DNA from: Legionella worsleiensis
GTDB lineage: Bacteria; Pseudomonadota; Gammaproteobacteria; Legionellales; Legionellaceae
Assembly: GCF_001467535.1 (NCBI RefSeq)
Contig: NZ_LNZC01000006.1
Location: 1 to 64,000 of the forward strand
DNA length: 64,000 nt
Reading direction: 5' to 3'
Positions 42,767 to 52,399 of this stretch are shown piece by piece. Made by a program: the position numbers and the translations under genes. Positions within the stretch are counted from its first letter, which is position 1; each line of letters begins with the position of its first letter. The notes under the pieces were generated by a model, which saw only the letters and a list, made by a program, of their open reading frames with translations, was not told the DNA's origin and did no database searches.

Positions 42767-44839
42767 TCAACCTTGCAAAAATTGCTCAAAATTTCCCAAC
42801 CATCGTACCGTAATGATACGAGCAACATCCGGCATGTCTTTAACAAGTTGTTTTGCCAATGGTGGCAAAAGTGACAACAAGGATTTATCTCTTTGTAAGT
42901 TGGCCAATTTAAATTGTCTGTATCCCGTTTGTTTTGTACCTAATACCTCACCTGCGCCCCTTAATTCCAGATCTTTTTCTGAGATAACAAACCCGTCATG
43001 AGTCGAGCGCATGACTTTCAGGCGTTCTGCGCCATGTTGTGATAAAGGGGCTTGATAAAGGAGAAGACAGTGAGATTGTGCTGTTCCTCGGCCTACTCGT
43101 CCCCGTAATTGATGCAATTGTGATAGCCCCAGTCTTTCTGCATTTTCTATAATCATCAAACTGGCATTAGGAACGTCAACGCCTACTTCGATTACCGTGG
43201 TGGCGACAAGTAAATCTATTTCGCCTGATTTAAATGCAGACATAGTTGCTTCTTTTTCCTGAGATTTCATTTGACCATGAACTAATCCCACTCGAACTGA
43301 GCTTAGGAGGTCTTGAAGCTGGCGTGCTGTTTCTGTTGCAGCCATGCATTGCAATTTTTCAGACTCTTCAATTAGAGTGCATACCCAGTAAGCCTGCCTG
43401 CCACTGGCTATTCCTGCTCTTAGTCGCTCTATTATCGCTTCTCTTTTGTCCTGGTTTAATACGGCTGTGGTTACCGGCGTGCGGCCTGGAGGAAGTTCGT
43501 CTATCACCGAAATATCCAGATGAGCAAAATGGGTCATGGACAGGGTTCTTGGGATAGGCGTTGCAGTCATCAACAGTTGATGAGGAACGTGTTGCTCCTG
43601 TTGTCCTTTCTGTTGTAATTGCAAACGCTGTTCCACTCCAAAACGATGTTGTTCATCGATAATCACCAAACCCAGCCTGGAAAAAATCACTTCGTCCTGG
43701 AACAGGGCATGGGTGCCAACAATCATTTGGCAACTGGTGTCTGCAAGGGCGGTTAATGCCTTTCGTCTATCAGCGGTTTTCATTTTTCCGCTGAGTCGCA
43801 TTACCGTGAGATTTAGGGGCTCTAACCACTGACGCAGATTATTAAAATGTTGTTCGCTCAGGAGATCTGTCGGTGCCATAAGAGCGACCTGATAGCCTTG
43901 GGCTATGGTTTGGAGTGCTGCAAGAGCTGCGATTACCGTTTTACCTGCGCCAACATCACCTTGAACCAATCGCAACATGGGTTTAGTTTGACATAAATCT
44001 AACGCTATTTCATGGGCTACTCGTTGTTGCGCCTGAGTTAAGCTAAAGGGGAGGGCGGTTAAAAACTGTTTACTTAATTCATTTTCTACAGGGATAAGAG
44101 GAGCATACAGCTGGCTACGGGAGAGTCTGGCAAATTGCATGCTTAAACGATGGGCTAGTAATTCATCGAGAACCAGCCTTTTCAAGGCAGGATGGTTACC
44201 AGTTTCTAATGCCTGTAAGGAAGTTTCTGGTGGGGGATTATGCAATAATTTAATGGCATCACCCAAATTGCAGCAATGATATTCGTGTAATTGAAGCTCA
44301 TTCATCCATTCCAGTTGATAAAGTTCTTCGTCACACTGCGTCAGTGCAATCTGCACTAATTGTCTTAAGCGGGTTTGGGTTAACCCCTGAGTCGTTGGGT
44401 AAATGGGGGTTAGCGTTTCGTTGACTTGACATTGAGCATCGTCATCCAGAAGTTGATATTCGGGATGAATCATTGCCAGTTGATTATTAAATTCACGTAC
44501 TTCCCCAAAGGCATGAATTCTGGCGCTGTTGTTTAATGCGGTGATTTGATGTTTATTAAAATGAAAAAAACGCAGTTTTATAATCCCTGTTTTATCTTCA
44601 ACAAAACAGTTTAACATCATTTTTTTGCCGTATTTAATTTCTGTTTTGCACACATGGCCTGAAATGACGCACCAGTCGTTAGAGCGTAAATCCTGAATTG
44701 GTGTTATTCTGGTTCTGTCCTGATAACGATAGGGTAAATGAAATAGCAGATCCTGTACGGTATGAATACCGCATTTAGCGAGTTTTGCCGCAATAGTTGG
44801 ACCTACTCCGGCTAAGGATTCACAAGAGTGGGACAGCAC
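42767..44839 (-). CDS. recG: ATP-dependent DNA helicase RecG
   Basis: A 690-aa helicase that regresses stalled replication forks and processes branched DNA. The wedge (OB) domain occupies ~1-180 (SLAGVGPTIAAKLAKCGIHTVQDLLFHLPYRYQDRT). Helicase domain motifs are Walker A QGDVGAGKTVIAALA (~293), DEQH in VIIDEQHRFGVEQRL, TATPIPRTL, VATTVIEVGVDVPNA and QLRGRVGRG. Length equals that of E. coli RecG (693 aa). It appears monocistronic here and is divergent from the PerM-like gene with a 91-bp gap. Confidence 0.96.
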   Translation of the reverse strand: MLSHSCESLAGVGPTIAAKLAKCGIHTVQDLLFHLPYRYQDRTRITPIQDLRSNDWCVISGHVCKTEIKYGKKMMLNCFVEDKTGIIKLRFFHFNKHQITALNNSARIHAFGEVREFNNQLAMIHPEYQLLDDDAQCQVNETLTPIYPTTQGLTQTRLRQLVQIALTQCDEELYQLEWMNELQLHEYHCCNLGDAIKLLHNPPPETSLQALETGNHPALKRLVLDELLAHRLSMQFARLSRSQLYAPLIPVENELSKQFLTALPFSLTQAQQRVAHEIALDLCQTKPMLRLVQGDVGAGKTVIAALAALQTIAQGYQVALMAPTDLLSEQHFNNLRQWLEPLNLTVMRLSGKMKTADRRKALTALADTSCQMIVGTHALFQDEVIFSRLGLVIIDEQHRFGVEQRLQLQQKGQQEQHVPHQLLMTATPIPRTLSMTHFAHLDISVIDELPPGRTPVTTAVLNQDKREAIIERLRAGIASGRQAYWVCTLIEESEKLQCMAATETARQLQDLLSSVRVGLVHGQMKSQEKEATMSAFKSGEIDLLVATTVIEVGVDVPNASLMIIENAERLGLSQLHQLRGRVGRGTAQSHCLLLYQAPLSQHGAERLKVMRSTHDGFVISEKDLELRGAGEVLGTKQTGYRQFKLANLQRDKSLLSLLPPLAKQLVKDMPDVARIITVRWLGNFEQFLQG

Positions 44840-44930
44840 GATATGATTAACAGATAAAAAAAAATTAATGATAACAGGAAATTATATTCCTGGCGAATAA
44901 GCACCTAACCAGAACAGGAGTTGAAGCATA

Positions 44931-45986
44931 ATGAGCCGCATCATGAATTTTACAGCAGCGTTAATCCTGGTCTGGATATGCGGTTATTTGCTAATTGCTG
45001 GTCGTGGGTTATTGATTCCGCTGGTGATTGCAATCTTTATCTGGCATTTACTAAACACCATAAATAGCGGTATGCAGCGTATTCCTTACATCGGATTTCG
45101 ATTTCCCAATTGGGTCAGTATGATCTTGTCGCTCATCGTGGTGGCAATTATGGCGAAAATTTTAATCAATATCATCGGTAATAACGTGAATGATGTCATT
45201 GCAGCAGCACCAAGATACCAAGATAATCTGGTCACCATTACGAATAAGTTAGAGCAAAAATTCCACATTAAGGCCTTTGCTGATATTGACAGCATCATTA
45301 AAAATTTAAGTATTCAGACCATGGTGCTTAATATCTACAATGTGTTTACTACACTAACCAGCTCGGCTGTTTTGATTTCTTTATATGTTGTTTTTCTGTT
45401 TGTGGAGCAGCATTATTTCAGTCAAAAACTCGATGCGTTTTTTCCTCAGATTGAACACAGAAAACTGGTAAAAAACATCGTGTCTCATATTACCAAAGAC
45501 ACGCAAACCTATCTTGGTATCAAGACTTTTTTGAGTTTTATAACCGCAACGTCCAGTTGGCTTATCATGAAATGGGTGCATCTGGATTTTGCAGAATTCT
45601 GGGCTTTACTCATTTTCTTTTTAAATTATATTCCTAATATAGGCGCTATTGTTGCCACCGCATTTCCAGCGGCTTTGGCATTAATTCAATTTGAAAGTTG
45701 GCTGCCCTTTATTGAGGTCACTTCAGGGATAGTTGCCATCCAATTTGCTGTAGGTAATTTTCTTGAGCCCAAATTATTAGGCAAATCACTGAATCTGAGT
45801 CCTTTGGTTATCCTGTTTGCTTTAGGTCTTTGGGGGGCAATATGGGGTATTTTAGGAATGTTTTTATCAGTACCTATCACCGTTATGATGATGATAGTGT
45901 TTGCTCATTTTGATTCTACCAGGCCTATTGCGGTTTTATTGTCCCAAAATGGTTTTATCAACAAGTCTTACGAGGCTATTGAGTAA
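44931..45986 (+). CDS. AI-2E family membrane protein (PerM-like)
   Basis: A 351-aa polytopic membrane protein with about seven to eight hydrophobic helices. LLIAGRGLLIPLVIAIFIWHLLN, IPYIGFRFPNWVSMILSLIVV and FAEFWALLIFFLNYIPNIGAIVATAFPAALALIQF follow the family's standard pattern, with the NYIPNIG signature at ~225 and LGLWGAIWGILGMFLSVPITV near the end. Family members have been linked to transport of autoinducer-2 or to permease-like roles, but the substrate is generally uncertain. It precedes argS, and the 69-bp gap allows either read-through or separate transcription. Confidence 0.85.
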   Translation: MSRIMNFTAALILVWICGYLLIAGRGLLIPLVIAIFIWHLLNTINSGMQRIPYIGFRFPNWVSMILSLIVVAIMAKILINIIGNNVNDVIAAAPRYQDNLVTITNKLEQKFHIKAFADIDSIIKNLSIQTMVLNIYNVFTTLTSSAVLISLYVVFLFVEQHYFSQKLDAFFPQIEHRKLVKNIVSHITKDTQTYLGIKTFLSFITATSSWLIMKWVHLDFAEFWALLIFFLNYIPNIGAIVATAFPAALALIQFESWLPFIEVTSGIVAIQFAVGNFLEPKLLGKSLNLSPLVILFALGLWGAIWGILGMFLSVPITVMMMIVFAHFDSTRPIAVLLSQNGFINKSYEAIE

Positions 45987-46055
45987 TTTTACTTTCTGGA
46001 TAACCTTTCCATATGGTATGAAAAAGAGCATAATAGCATCATTTTTTACGGATAA

Positions 46056-47825
46056 ATGAGTCGTATGAAACATACAGTAGAGCATATTTTAAAACACTCT
46101 TTAACTGAGCTGCAAAAATCAGGAGCCATACCTGCTGATCTTGATGTTGAGATCAAAGTGGACAATGCCAAAGATCCTGCTCATGGTGATTATGCCAGTA
46201 ATATTGCGCTAATATTAGCTAAACCATGCCGTCAGGCACCCAGAAAAATTGCGGAGCTGTTGGTTCAGGCCATGCCACAAGATCCTTCTATCGAAAAAAT
46301 CGATATAGCAGGAGCCGGATTCATTAACTTTTTCATGCGCAGCAGTGCCCGAGCGTTGATTATTAATGACATCCTAAAGCTGGGTAAGGATTTTGGGCGA
46401 AGTAACCTGGGTAATAATCAAAAAGTACTCATAGAGTTTGTCTCAGCCAATCCCACCGGACCTCTGCATGTAGGGCATGGGCGAGGGGCAGCCTTTGGCG
46501 CTACTTTAGGTAATGTTTTAAGCGCTGCCGGTTATGATGTGACCTTAGAATATTATGTTAATGATGCCGGACGGCAAATGAATATATTGGCGGCCAGTGT
46601 CTGGTTGCGTTATCTCGAACTATCTGGTGAACCAGTAGTATTCCCTGCGAATGCCTATAAAGGCGATTACGTTTATGAAATAGCCAAAGCGGTACTCGCT
46701 GAACATGGTAATAATTACGTCCATTCATGGCAGACAGTTAGTGCTGACCTTCCGGCTGATGAGCCTCAAGGAGGGGATAAAGAGCTGTATATAGACTCCA
46801 TCATTACTCGTGCGCAATCCTTATTGGGAACAGAGGGTTTTGCGTTATTCCATGCTTATGCCTTGAATACGGTGTTAGATGACATCAAAGACGATTTATC
46901 AGAATTTGGCGTTTTGTATAAGAGCTGGTTTTCCGAGCAGTCATTATTTGAAGACGGGTCAATTGAAAAAGGAATTCAGGCGCTTAAAGATGGCGGTCAT
47001 ACATTTGAACAAGAAGGCGCACTTTGGTTTAAAGCAACCGCTTTTGGTGATGAAAAAGACAGGGTACTGGTTCGCGCCAATGGACAAACAACCTACTTTG
47101 CATCAGATGTTGCCTATCATTGGAACAAATACGATAGGGGTTATGACCGGGTTATTGATATTTTTGGTGCAGATCATCATGGGTATATCTCCCGAATTCG
47201 TTCTGCAGTTACTGCTTTGGGGCATGATGAGAGCGCATTGACTGTTTTACTGGTTCAATTTGCCATATTGTATCGAGGCGGGGACAGGGTGCAAATGTCC
47301 ACTCGCAGTGGCTCTTTTGTCACCTTGAGAGAGTTGCGTGAGGAGGTAGGAAATGATGCCGCTCGCTTCTTTTATGTGGCACGTAAACCCGAGCAGCATA
47401 TGGATTTTGACCTGGATTTAGCCAAATCTGAATCATCAGATAACCCTGTTTATTACATCCAATACGCCCATGCCCGAATTTGCAGTGTGCTCAGGCAATT
47501 AAATGAGCGTGGCATGAGCTGGGATAGACAGCTTGGGTTGCAACATGTCCATCTGTTGGATAAATCGCATGAAACGGCATTAATTACTCTGATGTGTCGC
47601 TATCCAGAAATTATTGAAGCTTCCGCTGCTGCATGTGAACCTCATCAGCTGGCGTATTATCTGCGCGAACTGGCCAATGGATTGCACAGTTATTACAACG
47701 CAGTTCAGCTTCTATGTGAGGATGAGTCCTTGCGTTGTGCACGTTTGTGTTTGCTTGAAGCAGTGCGTCAGGTTCTGACTAACGGCCTTGAGTTATTAGG
47801 TGTTTCGGCTCCAGAGAGTATGTAA
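46056..47825 (+). CDS. argS: Arginyl-tRNA synthetase
   Basis: A 589-aa class I aminoacyl-tRNA synthetase. The N-terminal add-on domain ([24 protein letters not shown]) precedes the HIGH motif in [20 protein letters not shown] (~130-150). The KMSKS-like motif reads [16 protein letters not shown] (~411-425), as expected for ArgRS, which has a degenerate signature. The C-terminal DALR anticodon-binding domain (~470-589) ends [16 protein letters not shown]. It overlaps the next gene by one base (TAATG) and so is coupled to the SPOR-domain protein. Confidence 0.97.
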   Translation: MSRMKHTVEHILKHSLTELQKSGAIPADLDVEIKVDNAKDPAHGDYASNIALILAKPCRQAPRKIAELLVQAMPQDPSIEKIDIAGAGFINFFMRSSARALIINDILKLGKDFGRSNLGNNQKVLIEFVSANPTGPLHVGHGRGAAFGATLGNVLSAAGYDVTLEYYVNDAGRQMNILAASVWLRYLELSGEPVVFPANAYKGDYVYEIAKAVLAEHGNNYVHSWQTVSADLPADEPQGGDKELYIDSIITRAQSLLGTEGFALFHAYALNTVLDDIKDDLSEFGVLYKSWFSEQSLFEDGSIEKGIQALKDGGHTFEQEGALWFKATAFGDEKDRVLVRANGQTTYFASDVAYHWNKYDRGYDRVIDIFGADHHGYISRIRSAVTALGHDESALTVLLVQFAILYRGGDRVQMSTRSGSFVTLRELREEVGNDAARFFYVARKPEQHMDFDLDLAKSESSDNPVYYIQYAHARICSVLRQLNERGMSWDRQLGLQHVHLLDKSHETALITLMCRYPEIIEASAAACEPHQLAYYLRELANGLHSYYNAVQLLCEDESLRCARLCLLEAVRQVLTNGLELLGVSAPESM

Positions 47826-48541
47826 TGGCTAGAGATTACGGAAACAAACGTTCTGCACCGCATAGAAAAAGTGCTCCTCATCAATTCCTGGTGATAAGCG
47901 TTGCTTTTTTGTTGGGTTATTTGACAGCTACTCTATTGGATCCTCAGACTATAAGTACCTGGATGAATACCCAGGTACTTGCAAATCATGAAAAACCAAA
48001 GCTGGCTTCCAAGTCGGAGCCTCAGCGTGAGCAGACACCACCTAAACCCAAGTTTGAGTTTTATACCTTGTTAACGAATGAAAAGGATGTGACCCAGCCT
48101 GCGACACACTCTAATTCACACGTCAACCATCCAGCTACTGCAAAGAATGGAACCGCTGCTGCAAAACCTTCCCCGGTGAGTAACGGCACAGCAGCAGTTG
48201 CCCTTGCCGCCAATAATACAGCAAAGCCTAAAACAGCAGTCAATCAGGCTGCAACTGTAAAAATTGCCGAAGGCAAGCCTTCAGCGGCAGTCTCTAATGG
48301 ACGAGGTTTGTTTTTGGTTCAAGTAGCGGCATTTAAGGCAAGGAAAGACGCAGAGCATTTACAGGGTTTATTAATCCTCAAAGGATTTGATGTAAAGGTT
48401 GTGCCAATAACGAATGCTCATGGCAATTGGTTCCGAGTGGTTGTTGGGCCTTATGCCAACCGGATTTTGGCGCAAAAAGCCCAGCTAACCTTAGCGAAAA
48501 ATGAGCGGCTGCGTGGTATGGTCACCTCAGCGGGTGGGTAA
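47825..48541 (+). CDS. FtsN-like SPOR-domain protein
   Basis: A 238-aa bitopic membrane protein. A short cytoplasmic basic N-terminus ([20 protein letters not shown]) precedes one helix (~20-42, FLVISVAFLLGYLTATLLD). A long Ala/Pro/Lys/Thr-rich periplasmic linker follows (~60-155). The C-terminal SPOR domain (~160-236) has FLVQVAAFKARKDAEHLQGLLILKGFDVKVVPI and the NWFRVVVGPYANRILAQKAQ half. SPOR domains bind denuded peptidoglycan at the septum. The argS-ftsN order supports FtsN-type function, but the family is variable. Its stop is 30 bp from the folB stop, and the genes converge. Confidence 0.85.
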   Translation: MARDYGNKRSAPHRKSAPHQFLVISVAFLLGYLTATLLDPQTISTWMNTQVLANHEKPKLASKSEPQREQTPPKPKFEFYTLLTNEKDVTQPATHSNSHVNHPATAKNGTAAAKPSPVSNGTAAVALAANNTAKPKTAVNQAATVKIAEGKPSAAVSNGRGLFLVQVAAFKARKDAEHLQGLLILKGFDVKVVPITNAHGNWFRVVVGPYANRILAQKAQLTLAKNERLRGMVTSAGG

Positions 48542-48570
48542 ACGTGAAGTAGGTTACATTAAATAACTGC

Positions 48571-48909
48571 TTATCTGCTCACCAATACCTGCACGTTGCC
48601 CGCATTTTTTATGGCGTGCGGTTTACTCACTGCTACAGTGATTTCATCGAGATTGAATTCTTTTTTAATTAACGCAGAGACTTGATTGGCCACGGCCTCA
48701 ATCAGTTGAAATGAATTCGATTCAACATATTGAGTGACTAATTGACATAAAGCATCGTAATCCAGTGTGTTGTTTAGTGAGTCTTGGCAATGCGTAAAAT
48801 CAGACGGAATAGTAATGTCTATGAGCAATTGTTGTTTGATGCGTTGTTCCCAAGCATGTACACCTATCTGTGCTGCCACCTTGAGAGCCGATATTTTTAA
48901 GTAATCCAT
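48571..48909 (-). CDS. folB: Dihydroneopterin aldolase
   Basis: A 112-aa enzyme of folate synthesis converting 7,8-dihydroneopterin to 6-hydroxymethyl-dihydropterin. Family motifs are LKVAAQIGVHAWEQRIKQQLLIDI (~8-31, with the substrate Glu), LDYDALCQLVTQYVESNSFQLIEAVANQVSALI (~49-80) and VSKPHAIKNAGNVQV (~93-107, catalytic Lys). It is about normal length (E. coli 122 aa). It is convergent with the SPOR-domain gene and divergent from hemE. Confidence 0.92.
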   Translation of the reverse strand: MDYLKISALKVAAQIGVHAWEQRIKQQLLIDITIPSDFTHCQDSLNNTLDYDALCQLVTQYVESNSFQLIEAVANQVSALIKKEFNLDEITVAVSKPHAIKNAGNVQVLVSR

Positions 48910-49056
48910 TCGTTAGTCCAGGTTTTGAAGAAGAGAAACTGTTAGCAATGATTTTAACTCAGCGTAATGTATTTATTCAACCACGCTGAGCACTGCAATG
49001 AATCTGCTAACGTGTTACCATAAAGCCTTTATAAAAAATGCAATAGAGATCTAACG

Positions 49057-50121
49057 ATGTATGACATGAACCAATCCTTGTTCCTTCGTGCTTTAAGGCG
49101 ACAACCCATTGAACGGACGCCCGTCTGGATTATGCGTCAAGCTGGGCGCTATTTACCTGAATACAGAAAAACAAGGGAACAGGCTGGTGATTTTTTAAGT
49201 TTATGTAAAAATCCTGAGCTAGCCTGTGAGGTGACCCTGCAGCCTTTGCGTCGTTTTGCCTTAGATGCTGCCATATTATTTTCAGATATCCTGACCATAC
49301 CTGATGCTATGGGGTTGGGGTTGTATTTTGCGGAAGGAGAGGGACCTTGTTTTACTCATCCTGTGCGAGATTTTAAAGCAATCGATGCGTTGGTAGTGCC
49401 TGATATGGCTGATTCACTCAGTTATGTTATGGATGCTGCACGTTTGATTCGCCGTGAGATGCCTGCAAATCTGCCGCTGATCGGTTTTTCAGGCAGTCCT
49501 TGGACTTTGGCATGTTATATGGTTGAAGGGGGAAGCAGCAAAGATTTTAAACGCATCCTGAAATTGATTTATACCGAAGAAAAAGCTGCTCATATTTTGT
49601 TGACTAAATTGGCTCATTCAGTGAGTCAGTACTTGATAGAACAAATCAAGGCAGGAGTAAATGCTGTCATGATTTTTGATACATGGGGTGGGATTCTAAC
49701 CCCTAAAAATTATCAGGATTTTTCTTTGCACTACATGCAGCAAATTGTTCGTGAGGTTAAAGCGTTTAGTGCGCAAACCCCAATCATTCTTTTTACAAAA
49801 GGCGGTGGGCAATGGCTGGAAACCATGGCCAACACCGGATGCGATGCTTTAGGTGTTGATTGGACTTGTGATTTACATTTAGCACGGCAGCGGGTAGGGG
49901 ATAAAGTGGCCTTACAAGGCAACCTCGATCCGGTTGTTTTGTTAGGTTCAGAGCAAAGCATCAGGAAACAAGTGGGAGAGGTGCTGGCATCTTTTGGATG
50001 CGGAACCGGTCATGTGTTTAATCTGGGGCATGGTATCACTCCTGATGTACCTCCCGAGCATGTTGCCGTGATGATTGAATCGGTTCATGAGTTAAGCCCT
50101 CAATATCATGTAGTTTCATAA
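49057..50121 (+). CDS. hemE: Uroporphyrinogen decarboxylase
   Basis: A 354-aa haem-biosynthesis enzyme decarboxylating uroporphyrinogen III to coproporphyrinogen III. The substrate-binding signature is [28 protein letters not shown] (~20-47). [17 protein letters not shown] (~69-85) carries the catalytic Asp. [24 protein letters not shown] (~140-163) and [16 protein letters not shown] are also family motifs. The ATG at 49057 is supported by its position and length; [17 protein letters not shown] is the normal opening. A strong hairpin follows at 50138. Confidence 0.96.
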   Translation: MYDMNQSLFLRALRRQPIERTPVWIMRQAGRYLPEYRKTREQAGDFLSLCKNPELACEVTLQPLRRFALDAAILFSDILTIPDAMGLGLYFAEGEGPCFTHPVRDFKAIDALVVPDMADSLSYVMDAARLIRREMPANLPLIGFSGSPWTLACYMVEGGSSKDFKRILKLIYTEEKAAHILLTKLAHSVSQYLIEQIKAGVNAVMIFDTWGGILTPKNYQDFSLHYMQQIVREVKAFSAQTPIILFTKGGGQWLETMANTGCDALGVDWTCDLHLARQRVGDKVALQGNLDPVVLLGSEQSIRKQVGEVLASFGCGTGHVFNLGHGITPDVPPEHVAVMIESVHELSPQYHVVS

Positions 50122-50137
50122 GGGCTTTGTTCACTTT

Positions 50138-50164
50138 GAGTCGGCAGTGTAATACTGCCGACTC
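50138..50164. terminator. Bidirectional terminator hairpin
   Basis: GAGTCGGCAGT (50138-50148) pairs perfectly with ACTGCCGACTC (50154-50164) across a five-base loop. It sits between the convergent hemE and DAHP synthase genes and ends both transcripts; a T run (GATTTTATT) follows on the plus side. Confidence 0.85.
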
Positions 50165-50178
50165 ACTGAGTGATTTTA

Positions 50179-51519
50179 TTATGTATTTCGGAATTGCTTG
50201 CTTAATTGAATGGCCATTTCTATAGATTGTTCATAATTCAATCTGGGGTCAACCAGGCTGTGGTATGCCGTTTTCAAATCCTCCGCTCCCAGACCTCGTG
50301 CACCGCCTATGCATTCTGTAACATTATCGCCAGTCAATTCAAAATGGACACCACCTAAATAACTTCCCATAGCGTGATGAATTTCGAGTGCTTGTTTTAA
50401 TTCCGCAAGAATGGTATCAAAATGACGTGTTTTCGTGCCATCTGCTGTGGTTTCCGTATTGCCGTGCATGGGATCGCAAGACCAGGTAACGGGTATTTGC
50501 GTTTTTTGCACGGCTTCAATAATTGGTGGCAAAAGCCGGTCTATATGCTTGGCTCCTAAGCGGGTAAAGATCAAAATACGGCCTTCTTCACGGCGTGGAT
50601 TGGCTCGGTACAATACTTCGGTCAGCCACTCGGGAGTGGCTCCGGGGCCTACTTTTATTCCTATAGGATTTTCCACGCCACGCAAAAACTCCAGGTGAGC
50701 ACTATCGATTTGCGCTGTGCGCATGCCTATCCAGGGAAGGTGGGTTGACAGGTTATACCATAAGCCATCCTTTAACTGACGTGTTAATGCCTGTTCATAA
50801 TGCAGATGCAATGCTTCATGTGAGGTATAGAAATCAACTTTATTCAGATTACTGGAGCTTATTCCATCAATCGATTCCAAAAAATCTAAAGCGTCTGCGA
50901 TTGAATCCACAATGTGTTGGTATTCATTTTTTTGAGTTGAATGCTCAACAAATCCTAAATCCCAACGCTGTGGATGATGCAAATCGGCAAAACCGCCATC
51001 CAGCAAGGCACGAATAAAATTCAAAGTCATGGCAGAGCAGCTGTAGGCTTGCAGGAGTAATTTGGAGTTAGGCTCTCTGGCTGATGGGGTAAACTCTGGA
51101 GAATTAACGATATCCCCTCGATAACTTGGCAGAGTAATTCCGTCTATGGTTTCAAAATCAGAGGAACGAGGTTTGGCGTATTGACCGGCAATTCGACCCA
51201 CACGAATAATGGGTTTGCGTAAACCGTATAACAATATCAAACTCATTTGTAACATAATTTTTAATTTGTTACTGATGATTTCGGAGCGACAATCGTTAAA
51301 CGATTCTGCGCAGTCTCCGCCTTGGAGAATAAATGCCTCACCTCGACCTGCTCGGGCAATTTCATTTTTCAAGTTCTTGATTTCACCGCTGGTTACCAGT
51401 GGAGGCAAAACGCTTAACTGCTCGACTATTTTATTTAACTGATCCTGATCGGCGTAATTCGCTGCTTGAAGATACGAATAACGCTGCCAGGATTGTGGCG
51501 ACCAAACCTGCATATTCAA
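50179..51519 (-). CDS. 3-deoxy-7-phosphoheptulonate synthase, class II (AroAII)
   Basis: A 446-aa DAHP synthase of the class II (plant and actinobacterial) type, first step of the shikimate pathway, condensing PEP with erythrose-4-phosphate. Diagnostic segments are AFILQGGDCAESFNDCRSEII (~77-97), IIRVGRIAGQYAKPRSSDFE (~118-137), LWIGMRTAQID-like WIGMRTAQIDSAHLEF (~255-270), GIKVGPGATPEWL and VTWSCDPMHGNTETT (~342-356). It has no regulatory N-terminal extension like E. coli AroG. It is one of two DAHP synthase types found in proteobacteria. Monocistronic and convergent with hemE. Confidence 0.92.
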   Translation of the reverse strand: MNMQVWSPQSWQRYSYLQAANYADQDQLNKIVEQLSVLPPLVTSGEIKNLKNEIARAGRGEAFILQGGDCAESFNDCRSEIISNKLKIMLQMSLILLYGLRKPIIRVGRIAGQYAKPRSSDFETIDGITLPSYRGDIVNSPEFTPSAREPNSKLLLQAYSCSAMTLNFIRALLDGGFADLHHPQRWDLGFVEHSTQKNEYQHIVDSIADALDFLESIDGISSSNLNKVDFYTSHEALHLHYEQALTRQLKDGLWYNLSTHLPWIGMRTAQIDSAHLEFLRGVENPIGIKVGPGATPEWLTEVLYRANPRREEGRILIFTRLGAKHIDRLLPPIIEAVQKTQIPVTWSCDPMHGNTETTADGTKTRHFDTILAELKQALEIHHAMGSYLGGVHFELTGDNVTECIGGARGLGAEDLKTAYHSLVDPRLNYEQSIEMAIQLSKQFRNT

Positions 51520-51614
51520 CTCATCTGTTTTTTTTGATAACCAAGTATGGAATAAATGAACATTTACTGCAATAGAGATGAAAAGCTAGTCTATATTTAA
51601 ATCTGCAATGAGGA

Positions 51615-51643
51615 CTTGAAAAATAAAGGTACTGCCCCCATGT
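51615..51643 (+). promoter_or_regulatory. Sigma-32 heat-shock promoter of grpE
   Basis: CTTGAAA (51615-51621), a 14-bp spacer and CCCCATGT (51636-51643) match the heat-shock sigma-32 consensus. It lies about 30 bp upstream of the grpE start codon at 51674. Confidence 0.85.
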
Positions 51644-51673
51644 TGTATGGTCACGTTAGTCAGGAGCACATTT

Positions 51674-52273
51674 ATGAGCAAACATGATAAAAAAGATTGG
51701 AGTAAATTCAAGGAAGAACATGAGCACCATGATGAAGAAGTTGGCGAAGAAGTCCCTGCAGAGGAAATTCATTCCGATCCGGCTTTAGGTCATCCAAGCT
51801 ATTTGGCTTTGGAAGAGCAATTGACTCTGGCGGAGCAAAAAGCCCATGAGAACTGGGAAAAATCAGTGCGGGCAATGGCTGAGCTGGACAACGTGCGCCG
51901 CCGCATGGAGCGTGAAGTTGCGAATGCGCATAAATACGGTATGGAAAAATTAATTTCTGCTTTGTTGCCTGTAGTGGATAGCCTGGAGCAGGCTTTGCAG
52001 CTTGCTGGTAAAAGTGCAGATGCTGCCATGCATGAGGGCTTGGAATTAACCACGAAACTCTTTATGGATGTTTTACAAAAATTTGATGTGAGTGCAATAG
52101 ACCCCATGGGTGAGTCCTTTGATCCACAACAGCATGAAGCCATGTCTATTCAAGATGTTCCCGGAACCCCACCAAATTCAGTTATTGCCGTGGTTCAGAA
52201 GGGATACCAGTTGAATGACAGGGTCATAAGACCAGCTCGGGTTGTTGTCTCTAAAAAAGCACCTGCCGAGTGA
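51674..52273 (+). CDS. grpE: Nucleotide exchange factor GrpE
   Basis: A protein of 199 aa from the ATG at 51674 (MSKHDKKDW), with CAGGAG upstream; the longer frame to 51647 overlaps the sigma-32 promoter's start site. After an acidic N-terminus (~1-45), a coiled coil (LEEQLTLAEQKAHENWEKSVRAMAELDNVRRRMER) leads into the beta-domain with GMEKLISALLPVVDSLEQAL, FDPQQHEAMS and VIAVVQKGYQLNDRVIRPARVVVSK. It releases ADP from DnaK. It is preceded by a sigma-32 promoter and followed by dnaK, in the usual heat-shock order. Confidence 0.96.
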   Translation: MSKHDKKDWSKFKEEHEHHDEEVGEEVPAEEIHSDPALGHPSYLALEEQLTLAEQKAHENWEKSVRAMAELDNVRRRMEREVANAHKYGMEKLISALLPVVDSLEQALQLAGKSADAAMHEGLELTTKLFMDVLQKFDVSAIDPMGESFDPQQHEAMSIQDVPGTPPNSVIAVVQKGYQLNDRVIRPARVVVSKKAPAE

Positions 52274-52328
52274 GAGGCTGCAAGATTTAAAAAAAATGAC
52301 GGGTAACAACAGATTTTTTTTTGAAAAG

Positions 52329-52356
52329 CTTGAAATTGGCGTGTTACGCCCCATAT
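52329..52356 (+). promoter_or_regulatory. Sigma-32 heat-shock promoter of dnaK
   Basis: CTTGAAA (52329-52335), 13-bp spacer, CCCCATAT (52349-52356). It lies 44 bp upstream of the dnaK ATG at 52400 and so drives dnaK separately from grpE. Confidence 0.88.
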
Positions 52357-52399
52357 GACAGATATTGCATTAGAAACTACTAATTTGGAGCAAATAAGA

